Positions 45,919 through 53,392 of a stretch of DNA of 64,000 nt are shown here, one piece after another (within the stretch, counting starts at the first letter, position 1; each line of letters starts with the position of its first letter). The stretch comes from Azospirillum lipoferum (lineage in GTDB: Bacteria > Pseudomonadota > Alphaproteobacteria > Azospirillales > Azospirillaceae): contig NZ_JALJXJ010000021.1 of assembly GCF_024170005.1 (NCBI RefSeq), positions 48,102-112,101 on the forward strand. Direction: 5' to 3'. A program made the position numbers and the translations under genes. The notes under the pieces were generated by a model. That model made no database searches. It saw nothing but the letters and a program-made list of their open reading frames with translations, and was not told the DNA's origin.

Positions 45919-46528
45919 ATAAACCTCCTAACTTATATACGCTATACTACTAAAGAAACAATATGATGTACCACCACAGCAGTGTCAACTTTCTTATCCG
46001 CATCGGCCAGGGCAATCGGGTGAATCGGGAGGTGACACGGCGGAAAAATTCTGAATCTATCGCTGCCCTCATTTCGGGTGCCGGAGGTCGGGATGGAGTC
46101 GCTGGGTGCTTTGGGCAAAGCGGTATCGGCCGGAACTAACCGTTGGTGCGAGATTGTAGCATAAGCGGAAACTACACACTCGACTTCACTCGTGTCCCGG
46201 CGCCCCTGCCCGCCGACGGACAGGCCACTATGCCGGAGCCCGCCCCGGCCCAAGGGCGGCTTCCCGGCGTGCTATCCGGCCATGTGTGAATTCGTGGAAG
46301 GAATCGTTACCATGGGCCATATAGGCTAGATCGGAGTCGGTGGGACCACTTTGACGACCACAGCCACGATTTCGATTCCATCCCCTGGATGGAAAAGCCC
46401 GTACCCGTCCATGTGCTGGTCCGATAACAGATACGTTCCACAGGCAGGGTAGGGGTGTGGGGAAGGGGGCTGCGCCCCCTTCTCCACCGGCCGCTCTGAA
46501 ACACTTTTTCTCGCACAGGTTGGTATTG
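45919..46528. other. 610-bp region without a supported gene
   Basis: Composition changes from AT-rich (45919-45960) to GC-rich. The short minus-strand frames show no family motif. It contains a strong GAAGGGGGC/GCCCCCTTC hairpin at its right end (separate entry). It may be fusion debris from the deletion that truncated the neighbouring decarboxylase gene. Confidence 0.4.
46462..46482. terminator. perfect GC hairpin next to the truncated decarboxylase
   Basis: GAAGGGGGC and GCCCCCTTC form a 9-bp stem with loop TGC. It lies 47 bp downstream of the truncated minus-strand gene. There is no adjacent T-run, and its form resembles dispersed GC-rich intergenic palindromes. Confidence 0.5.
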
Positions 46529-47080
46529 TTATCCATAACGGGCGTTACGGTCCCAATCGTCGACCGGGACGGAGACAAGGACCGGCCCGCAGGGCTGGGT
46601 CATGGCGAGGTAATAGGCGCGGGCGATCGCATGCGGCACGTCTTCCGCGCGCGCCGGCTCGATGCTCCACTTCACATAGGGCTTGGGCAGCTCGGTCGCC
46701 TCGCGCGAGGCGAGGAACGGGTCGAACGGCAGGATCGAACGCGCCTGCTGCCCGGCCGTTATGACCATGGGTGTATGGTTTTTGAACGCGGTGAAGATGT
46801 TGCCCATGGCATTGCCGACGCCGGCGGCCGAATGCAGGTTGACGAATGCGGCGTTGCGCGTGGCCTGCGCATATCCGTCGGCCATGCCGACGACGACGGC
46901 TTCCTGAAGACCCAGGATGTAGCGGAAATCGTCCGGGAAATTACGAAACAGCGGCAGCTCGGTCGAGCCGGGATTGGCAAAGATCGTGGTCATGCCGAAC
47001 CGGCGGAGCAGATCCATGACGGCGTCACGGACGGTCGGCGTTTGAACATGTCGCGACGGCATCGCATCGGCGATGGTCAT
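46529..47080 (-). pseudogene. truncated benzoylformate-decarboxylase-type ThDP enzyme (N-terminal domain only)
   Basis: The 183-residue frame covers only the N-terminal pyrimidine-binding domain of a thiamine-diphosphate enzyme: MTTIFANPGSTELPLFRNFP, the catalytic glutamate in YILGLQEAVVVGMADGYAQA, then FVNLHSAAGVGNAMGNIFTA and FKNHTPMVITAGQQARSILP. This fits benzoylformate decarboxylase (MdlC), normally about 530 residues. The frame leaves the family at PVDDWDRNARYG and stops at once. The central and PP-binding domains are absent, so it cannot bind cofactor fully. It is divergent from an intact LysR gene, its likely former regulator. Confidence 0.85.
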
Positions 47081-47182
47081 ATCTTCCTCCCAGTCTCGAT
47101 CTTCTTCTGATTTCCCCCAGCTTACCGTTTGTGAACCAATGCTGGCAGTTGATAAGAACAGAAAAAGTCATTACATTTGGGC

Positions 47183-48112
47183 ATGCCTTTGAACATCGAC
47201 CAACTCGCGACATTCGCGGCGATCGTCAAGGCCGGCAGCCTGGGCCGCGCCGCCATCGCATTGAACATGACCCAGCCGGCCTTGAGCCGGGCGATGAAGC
47301 GGCTGGAACATCAGCTTGGGGTGGAGCTGTTCGAACGGCATTCGAAGGGCATCCAGCTGACGGAAATCGGCAAGGCGTTCCTGCCATATGCGACCTCGCT
47401 GCAGGCCGAGGCGAACCAGGCGCTTGAGGAAATCCGGGCGTTGCGCGGCGCGGCAAAAGGCACCGTGCGCGTCGGCGCGGTTGCCAGCATCGCCAGTTCG
47501 ATCCTGCCGCAGGCAATCGGGAACACGCTGCAGGCATCGCCGGGACTGCGTTTCGATGTCGTGGAAGGCGTCTGGGATCTGCTGGCCGCAGGGCTCGCGA
47601 AGCACGAGATCGACATCGCCCTCGGGGCCGAGACTGCCGACACGGACGAGATCGTCGCGATCCGCGACTGCTGCTGGACGGACACGAGCCGCGTGGTTGC
47701 CGCCGTCGGTCACCCGTTGGCGCGGCGGCCGCGCCTGACGCTTGCCGATACCCTCGAAGAGCGGTGGACGATCCCGCCGCAGGGTACCGGCCCCCACCAG
47801 CATCTCGAGCGTATTTTTGCCGGGCAAGGTCTCGGCTTGCCGGATATCGTCGTCAGGACAAGGTCCATCACCGTCCTGAAGAGCCTTGTCGTCGGGTCCG
47901 GCTTTCTGAGCTGGATGGCGGAGCCGATGTTCGAGCCGGAACGTCGGGCCGGACTGATCGCTCCGCTCGCAATCCCCGGAATAGACGGCGGCCGGACGCT
48001 CATGGCCTTTCGCCGCCGTCGCGGATCGCTGCCTCTCCCATCGCACAAGTTCCTGGACGCATTGCGAAAGCTGACATCGGTCCAGGACCGGCGGGCGCAG
48101 CCGGGACTGTAG
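47183..48112 (+). CDS. LysR-family transcriptional regulator
   Basis: The full-length 309-residue regulator has an N-terminal helix-turn-helix in NIDQLATFAAIVKAGSLGRA and LNMTQPALSRAMKRLEHQLG, linker LFERHSKGIQLTEIGKAFLP, and an effector domain starting GTVRVGAVASIASSILPQAI. The ATG at 47183 is preferred over an in-frame TTG at 47177. It is divergent from the truncated decarboxylase gene, with 102 bp between the starts, so it probably regulated an aromatic-acid pathway now broken at this locus. A C10-GAT-C7 tract follows its stop. Confidence 0.93.
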   Translation: MPLNIDQLATFAAIVKAGSLGRAAIALNMTQPALSRAMKRLEHQLGVELFERHSKGIQLTEIGKAFLPYATSLQAEANQALEEIRALRGAAKGTVRVGAVASIASSILPQAIGNTLQASPGLRFDVVEGVWDLLAAGLAKHEIDIALGAETADTDEIVAIRDCCWTDTSRVVAAVGHPLARRPRLTLADTLEERWTIPPQGTGPHQHLERIFAGQGLGLPDIVVRTRSITVLKSLVVGSGFLSWMAEPMFEPERRAGLIAPLAIPGIDGGRTLMAFRRRRGSLPLPSHKFLDALRKLTSVQDRRAQPGL

Positions 48113-48186
48113 GCCGCCTGCGATTTCCCCCCCCCCGATCCCCCCCGAGGATGACGAGCGATGCCCCGGGACGTCCGAACCGCTTA

Positions 48187-48216
48187 TTGACATCGTCACG
48201 GACAGTTCGCTATCGT
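48187..48216 (+). promoter_or_regulatory. possible promoter of the bgl-type operon
   Basis: TTGACA (48187-48192) is followed after 18 bp by TATCGT (48211-48216). It lies about 35 bp ahead of the antiterminator target and is the best hexamer pair in this leader. The -10 box is weak. Confidence 0.4.
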
Positions 48217-48250
48217 CACCACCGAATTTACGAATTCGATGCCGAATACA

Positions 48251-48280
48251 GGATTGTGACCGCGGCAGCGGGCAAGGCCT
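48251..48280 (+). promoter_or_regulatory. BglG/LicT-type ribonucleic antiterminator (RAT) site
   Basis: The leader contains GGATTGTGACCGCGGCAGCG followed by GGCAAGGCCT. Compared with the enterobacterial bgl RAT (GGATTGTTACTGC....GCAGGCAAAACCT) it keeps the GGATTGT, AC.GC, GC.GGCAA and CCT blocks. Its last seven bases are also the 5' arm of the terminator hairpin that follows, which is the geometry required for BglG/LicT-type antitermination: protein bound to the RAT hairpin prevents terminator folding. No antiterminator gene is in the window. Confidence 0.75.
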
Positions 48281-48320
48281 GAGCGCTTCCAAGGAGACTT
48301 GGTGGCCTCAGGCCTTTTTT
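48274..48320 (+). terminator. leader terminator overlapping the RAT site
   Basis: AAGGCCTGAG (48274-48283) pairs with CTCAGGCCTT (48307-48316), with an inner CCAAG/CTTGG stem, followed by a run of six T ending at 48320. It is a strong Rho-independent terminator located 66 bp before the PTS gene start. Confidence 0.85.
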
Positions 48321-48385
48321 GTTGTCCGGATCCCAGCAAGCCACACCCGTGCTCGACATCGCAAGAAAAGCCAGGGGAGGTTTCC

Positions 48386-48862
48386 ATGGATCATGCCGGC
48401 ATGGCGCGCCAAATCGTCGAAGGGGTTGGCGGGGCGGCCAACATCGCCCTGATCGATCACTGCATGACACGGCTGAGGCTGACGGTTATGGACATCGCCA
48501 AGGTCGATGTCCGGCGCATTCAATCGATTCCGGGCGTGCTCGGCACCATGACGCGGGGCGGACAGTTCCAGGTCGTGCTGGCGGAGGCGGTCGTTCCCGT
48601 CAGCGCACAGGTGCGGAGCCTGATGCAGGGCGACCAGTCTCCGGCCGTTCCGGACACTCCCACAGGACCGGACATGCCGGCCGCGCCGGCTACCGCCAAC
48701 CGATATGACCGGCTTGCCGCCGTCATCATCGACAATGTCGGCGGCGCCGGCAATGTGAAGGCGTTGGAGCATTGCTCGACCCGCCTCCGCTTCACCCTTG
48801 CCGATCCGGGCCGCGCCAAGGTCGACACGCTGAAAAGGACCGAAGGCATCCTCGTGTGGTAA
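48386..48862 (+). pseudogene. tandem PTS EIIB(bgl) domains, frameshifted and fused to an enzyme I fragment
   Basis: The ATG has GGGGAGG upstream. Two EIIB domains of the glucose/beta-glucoside family are read: one with the phospho-cysteine in NIALIDHCMTRLRLTVMDIA, a second in NVKALEHCSTRLRFTLADPG. The frame ends early at RTEGILVW. The expected EIIB continuation GVVTAAQTQVIIGNDVVEVF is present in another frame from about 48853, so a single base (a G in the CTCGGTGTG expected at 48851-48858) has been lost. Downstream, the EIIC channel and the first part of enzyme I are missing and the frame passes directly into an enzyme I C-terminus. The permease is therefore non-functional. Confidence 0.82.
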
Positions 48863-49554
48863 CGGCCGCGCAAACGCAGGTGATCATCGGCAACGACGTC
48901 GTCGAAGTCTTCCGCGCCATCCAGCGCGCCTTCCCCAAGCTCGGCATGGCGGCATCCGCGGATGCCGAAGATGCAGGGATCCGCGCCATCCTCCGCGTCG
49001 AGCCCCATGGCGTTGCCAGCATCATGGTGCCGATGGTTGCCTCCGTCTCCGAGATGGTCGCCGTCCGGGCCATCGTCGAGGAGGAGCGCCGGGCACTCGG
49101 ACGGTCCGCGCCGATCCAAGTCGGTGCGATGATCGAAATTCCGGCCGCTGCCGTGGCGGCCCGGCAACTGGTCGAGCTTTGCGACTTCTTCTCCGTCGGC
49201 ACCAACGACCTGACCCAATATGCATTGGCCATGGATCGGGGCAATCCCGCAGTGGCCGCCGGCGTCGACGCCCTGCATCCCGGCGTCCTCGGCCTGATCC
49301 GGATCGCCTGCGAAGGGGCGGCGGCCAGGGGGCGGCGGCCGGTGGCGGTGTGCGGCAGCGCCGCCTCGGACCCTGTGGCGGCCCCCATCCTGGTCGGTCT
49401 CGGCGTCACCGAACTCTCCGTTGCGCCGGCCGCCATTCCGGAGATCAAGGCAACCCTTTCCGCTCTCTCGTTGAATCAATGCAAAGCCCTGGCCGACAGG
49501 GCGCTTGCCGCAGCCGACCCGGATGGCGTGCGGTCCTTGAGCGTCGGCCAGTGA
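48853..49554 (+). pseudogene. EIIB tail fused to PTS enzyme I C-terminal (PEP-binding) fragment
   Basis: Reading from the frameshift point, residues 1-35 are the end of the second EIIB domain. From about 48970 the sequence is enzyme I: IRAILRVEPHGVASIMVPMV, IQVGAMIEIPAAAVAARQLV, DFFSVGTNDLTQYALAMDRG and the active-site cysteine in RPVAVCGSAASDP. This is roughly the last 200 of about 570 residues of enzyme I, as found in EIIA-HPr-EI fusion proteins. It lacks the phospho-histidine domain. It reveals a deletion that removed EIIC, EIIA/HPr and the EI N-terminus between two PTS genes. GH1 follows 29 bp later. Confidence 0.82.
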
Positions 49555-49583
49555 TCCCGAAGTCGAATTTGAGGAAACCAAGC

Positions 49584-51044
49584 ATGAGCAAGACCCGTTT
49601 TCCCGATGGCTTCCTGTGGGGCGGCGCGCTCGCCGCCAACCAGTGCGAAGGGGCCTGGAACGTGGGGGGCAAGGGCCTTTCGGTGGCTGATTGCTCCCTC
49701 TACAAGGCTCATGTCGATCCCAAGGACTACAAGGCGCTGCATCACATTTCGAGCGCCGATATCGCCGCAGCCGAAGCCTGCACCGAGATCGGCCCCTATC
49801 CGAAACGCCGGGGCATCGACTTCTACCATCGCTATCGCGAGGATCTCGATCTCCTGGCGCAAATGGGCTTCAAGACGCTGCGGGTCTCCATCCAGTGGAC
49901 CCGCATCTTTCCCAAGGGCATCGAGACCGAACCCAACGAAGCCGGCCTTGCCTTCTATGAAAGCCTCTTCACGGAGATGCGTGCTCGCGGGATCGAGCCG
50001 CTGGTGACACTGCATCACTACGAGATGCCGCTCCATCTCGTGAACCATTATGACGGCTGGTATCGCCGCGAGGTGGTCGGATTTTTCCTGCGCTTCACCG
50101 AGACCGTGTTCCGCCGCTACCGCCACCTTGTGAAATACTGGCTCTCCTTCAACGAGATCGACAGCGCCTTCCGCCATCCATTCTCCACCATGGGCATCTG
50201 CGAGGATCGCCACCCGAAGGAGAAACTCGAGGAAATCATCTGGCAGGGCCTGCATCACCAGTTGGTGGCAAGCGCGCTTGCGACGAAGCAGTTGCACGCC
50301 ATCATCCCCGGCGCGCAGATGGGCTGCATGGTGACGAGCCTGCTGTCCTATCCCGAAACCTGCAGGCCCGAGAATTGCCTGAAGGCGGTCAGGGACAATC
50401 GCGACAATCTCACGATCTCCGACGTGCAGGTCCACGGCGTCTATCCACCGTCGGCCCTCAGCGCTTGGCGCAAACGCGACATCAAAATTGTCATGGAGCA
50501 AGGGGACGAGGAGATCCTCAAGGCCTATCCGGTCGACTTCGTGTCCTTCAGCTATTACATGTCGATGGTGTCGAGTGTGAATGAAGCGGAGCGTGAGAAG
50601 GTTGGCGGCAATGTCACTTCGGGTGTGAAGAACCCCTATCTCCCGGTCTCCGATTGGGGCTGGCAGATCGACCCGATCGGTTTGACCATCTCGCTCATCG
50701 AACTCTACGACCGCTACCGCAAGCCCCTGTTCGTCGTCGAGAACGGGCTTGGCGCCCGCGACAAACTCGTCGACGGCACCGTCGAGGACGATTACCGCAT
50801 CGCCTATTTCCGCGACCATATAAGCGCAATCGGCGATGCGCTCGATGAGGGTGTTGACGTCATGGGCTTCACGGCATGGGGCTGCATCGACAGCGTTTCG
50901 CTTTCGACCAGCCAGATGAGCAAACGCTACGGCTTCATCTACGTCGACTGCGACGACGAGGGACACGGCTCCATGAGCCGCATCCCGAAAAAGTCGTTCA
51001 GCTGGTATAGGGACGTGATCGCCAGCAACGGGGCAGGTTTCTAA
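49584..51044 (+). CDS. 6-phospho-beta-glucosidase, glycoside hydrolase family 1
   Basis: The 486-residue enzyme begins FPDGFLWGGALAANQCEGAW, the GH1 N-terminal signature. It has the acid/base glutamate in VKYWLSFNEIDSAF and the nucleophile in KPLFVVENGLGARDKL. The phosphate-recognition loop near the end (STSQMSKRYGFIYVDCDDEG, with S..K.Y) marks the 6-phospho-glycosidase branch (BglA/AscB type). It would cleave phosphorylated beta-glucosides delivered by a PTS permease, which here is broken. GAGGAAA precedes the ATG. Its TAA stop at 51042-51044 is the target-site copy of an IS insertion, and the reading frame is intact. Confidence 0.95.
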   Translation: MSKTRFPDGFLWGGALAANQCEGAWNVGGKGLSVADCSLYKAHVDPKDYKALHHISSADIAAAEACTEIGPYPKRRGIDFYHRYREDLDLLAQMGFKTLRVSIQWTRIFPKGIETEPNEAGLAFYESLFTEMRARGIEPLVTLHHYEMPLHLVNHYDGWYRREVVGFFLRFTETVFRRYRHLVKYWLSFNEIDSAFRHPFSTMGICEDRHPKEKLEEIIWQGLHHQLVASALATKQLHAIIPGAQMGCMVTSLLSYPETCRPENCLKAVRDNRDNLTISDVQVHGVYPPSALSAWRKRDIKIVMEQGDEEILKAYPVDFVSFSYYMSMVSSVNEAEREKVGGNVTSGVKNPYLPVSDWGWQIDPIGLTISLIELYDRYRKPLFVVENGLGARDKLVDGTVEDDYRIAYFRDHISAIGDALDEGVDVMGFTAWGCIDSVSLSTSQMSKRYGFIYVDCDDEGHGSMSRIPKKSFSWYRDVIASNGAGF

Positions 51045-52033
51045 GAACATGTTGCTCTGTCGAAAGCCTCAGGCGGAAATACCAAGGAGAACAAGGCGGT
51101 TGAGGTTGTAGACGACGCCTCTGAGCAATGCTTGAGACCGTTGCATGAGGTCGGTGCGGGCGGATAGGGCCTCGCCCCACCTCGGCTTCGCAACCGACAT
51201 GACGGTTTCGACCTTCCAGCGCTGCCGGTAAGCGCGTTTGCTGGCATCATCCCCTGGGTCATTGAGCAGGCGGTGCATCTCCTGTCGGTATGGGGTGGTT
51301 GCGATGACCTTGATCGAGCGCCGCTTCTTCGCCGGGATGAGGGAGTGGACGCCCAATGTCTCGCGGCAGAAGCGATGATTGGCCTCGCTGTCGTATCCGG
51401 CATCGGCGATCACCTCGTCGAAGGCCATCACCGCAGAGGCGTCAGTCGCCAGCGGCACCAGATCGGGGAAATCGCCAGCCGGTCCTGGACGAACACGTTG
51501 CGCCAAAAGCACTTGCGGCCCCACCCACATCGCCAACGCCCACTTCAGCCATCCACGCTGGCCACGCTCGCGTTTGGCCCGCCACTCGAAATACCGTGAG
51601 GTATGGCTGAGCCAGAGCCCCGTGCTGTCCAGAGCGACTTGGCACCGCTGGCTATCGGGTTTGACCCGGCGTACGGTCTCCGCCAAGGCGGACGCCACCA
51701 GTTCGGCACTGAGCCAGCGGCGGGCGAACCACCAGAAAGTGGAGTGGTCGGGGACGCTCAGGAAGCCGAACAGGCGGCGGAGTTGCCCCGAGATCCGCAG
51801 CAGGTCCTCCAAGCCGCGGTAGTTCAGGCGGAGATGCTCCTTCACGAGCAGAGCGGCGAACAGGCTGGAGGGGCGATAGGCAGGGCGGGCGTACTTGCTC
51901 AGAGGTACGGGGAGCGCGCGGCGCGCCACAACATGGGCCAGCCGCGCAAAGCACAGCAGATGATTCTCCATGATACACGGCAGATGGGCATCACACCGTC
52001 AGATCGCGAGGCTTTCGACAGAGCAACGCACTC
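51045..52033 (-). mobile_element. complete IS5-superfamily insertion sequence (989 bp)
   Basis: Perfect 20-bp inverted repeats GTTGCTCTGTCGAAAGCCTC lie at 51051-51070 and (reverse complement) 52008-52027, extended outward with GA at both tips (GAACAT on the left, GAGTGC on the right). TAA flanks both ends (51042-51044 and 52034-52036) as a 3-bp target duplication of the TNA type. One transposase gene fills the element. It sits precisely at the stop codon of the 6-phospho-beta-glucosidase gene. Confidence 0.9.
51069..51971 (-). CDS. IS5-type DDE transposase
   Basis: The intact 300-residue transposase has an N-terminal helix-turn-helix region (PAYRPSSLFAALLVKEHLRL, then VPDHSTFWWFARRWL). DDE residues are seen in RCQVALDSTGLWLSHTSRYF (first D), FDEVIADAGYDSEANHRFCR (second D) and RQRWKVETVMSVAKPRWGEA (E, in a Y-R-K-E-like setting). 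It catalyses cut-and-paste transposition of its own element. Length and motifs suggest it is active. Confidence 0.92.
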   Translation of the reverse strand: MENHLLCFARLAHVVARRALPVPLSKYARPAYRPSSLFAALLVKEHLRLNYRGLEDLLRISGQLRRLFGFLSVPDHSTFWWFARRWLSAELVASALAETVRRVKPDSQRCQVALDSTGLWLSHTSRYFEWRAKRERGQRGWLKWALAMWVGPQVLLAQRVRPGPAGDFPDLVPLATDASAVMAFDEVIADAGYDSEANHRFCRETLGVHSLIPAKKRRSIKVIATTPYRQEMHRLLNDPGDDASKRAYRQRWKVETVMSVAKPRWGEALSARTDLMQRSQALLRGVVYNLNRLVLLGISA

Positions 52034-52041
52034 TAAAACCT

Positions 52042-52061
52042 ACTCATTTGAGCAAATGAGT
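52042..52061. terminator. perfect hairpin downstream of the bgl/IS region
   Basis: ACTCATTTG and CAAATGAGT form a 9-bp stem with loop AG, followed by ATTTGACC on the plus strand and preceded by TTTTAG on the minus. Before the IS inserted, it lay about 6 bp after the 6-phospho-beta-glucosidase stop and was probably its terminator. Confidence 0.55.
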
Positions 52062-52287
52062 ATTTGACCAATTACGCTCTTGGCCACTTGGGTGATAGTC
52101 TGAATCCTTGTTGGTTTACCCTCCCACCGCATGATATTGTAGAATTTCGTTGCTATACTGGACAGATATCGCGATATTATATTAAAGAGGGTGGCTGCAA
52201 ATTTTCGCATGCGGGAAATTTTTACAAAAAAAAATAAATAATCACGCCCCTTCTTCTCGATTGCCTAAAATAAATATATTGCTTCAT

Positions 52288-53193
52288 CTATATCTGCAAA
52301 TTTCCATGTGCTTCGGATAAAAGCCAACGGCGCACTAATTTGACAGATGGTCGATAGGCCGTCAGCTCAGGACAGACCACATAATATCCGAGACGATCAC
52401 GCAGACTAATATTAAATAGTCTAATTAAACGCCCTGACTTTAATTCTTCCTCGACAAGGGCAGATCGAACCATGGCGATACCGTATCCTAATACTGCTGC
52501 ATCAATGATCAGCCCGTTGTCATCAAAGCTGAGCGCATTATCGAGCTGAACGTCAGCTACGCCTACCAAGGCCAGCCATTCTCGCCAATAGCTGTGCGAC
52601 ACGTCGTTGAGCAGCGGATAACGGGCTATATCACTATAAGCTGTTGGCAGTGCAGAGCCGTTAAAAAGCATTGGACTACAGGCTGGAAAAAGCTCGTCGT
52701 CGATTAACAAATCAGCCTTTAGACCCGGCCAATCACCCGTTCCATGGCGAATCGCAATATCCACGTTTTCTTTTTCAAAATCAACGTGGTGCCTAGCTGA
52801 GTTGATATGTATGTTAATATGAGGGTGCTTATTATTTAGACTTTTAATTCTTTTTACTAACCAGCGACTGGCAAATGCCGGCGAAACACTCAGGACAATA
52901 GTCTCTTTAATTGGTTTTCCAATGGCTTCTTCAGTTGCCACCTCCAAGTGGTCGAGAATATCACGCACAGTACGGAGATATTCCTGCCCAATTTTGGTCA
53001 GGAACAGAGTTTGCCTGTTACGTTGGAACAACCGTTGGCCCAAATATGACTCAAGCGAACGGATCTGGTGGCTGATGGCACTTGGTGTAACGTTCAATTC
53101 AGTAGCGGCTTGTGTGAAATTACACAGTCGGGCTGCGGCCTCGAAATATCGTAAGGCATTCAGCGGCGGTAAATGACGATATCTCATGAACAA
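52288..53193 (-). CDS. LysR-family regulator, GcvA-like
   Basis: This 301-residue regulator has an N-terminus PPLNALRYFEAAARLCNFTQ and ELNVTPSAISHQIRSLESYL, linker QRLFQRNRQTLFLTKIGQEY, and an effector domain with VSPAFASRWLVKRIKSLNNK and ENVDIAIRHGTGDWPGLKAD, all typical of GcvA/AmpR-type LysR proteins. Its GC content is clearly lower than the core genome. It is divergent from the PEP-utilising enzyme gene with about 200 bp between, so it probably controls that gene and the transporter. Confidence 0.92.
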   Translation of the reverse strand: MFMRYRHLPPLNALRYFEAAARLCNFTQAATELNVTPSAISHQIRSLESYLGQRLFQRNRQTLFLTKIGQEYLRTVRDILDHLEVATEEAIGKPIKETIVLSVSPAFASRWLVKRIKSLNNKHPHINIHINSARHHVDFEKENVDIAIRHGTGDWPGLKADLLIDDELFPACSPMLFNGSALPTAYSDIARYPLLNDVSHSYWREWLALVGVADVQLDNALSFDDNGLIIDAAVLGYGIAMVRSALVEEELKSGRLIRLFNISLRDRLGYYVVCPELTAYRPSVKLVRRWLLSEAHGNLQI

Positions 53194-53392
53194 ATTTTCT
53201 CACGACTGCTGAGAAAATGTCAATTGCGTGAATTTTTTATGTCTACCATCTTATAAAGATTCGCGCTTAGGTTATATTTTCCAAAAGAAAACACCTAATG
53301 CGAGATTTTCGCCAAGTGTCTAAGCGGTCATACGGCGGAAGACGTGTTCTAAAGCGTAAAAGCTCACCAACATGTGACATAAGGTGTGGATC

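Noticed and set aside
48127..48147. C10-GAT-C7 tract after the LysR gene considered as a phase-variable switch
   Set aside because: It lies downstream of the gene's stop and upstream of the bgl promoter, so length changes would not alter a reading frame.
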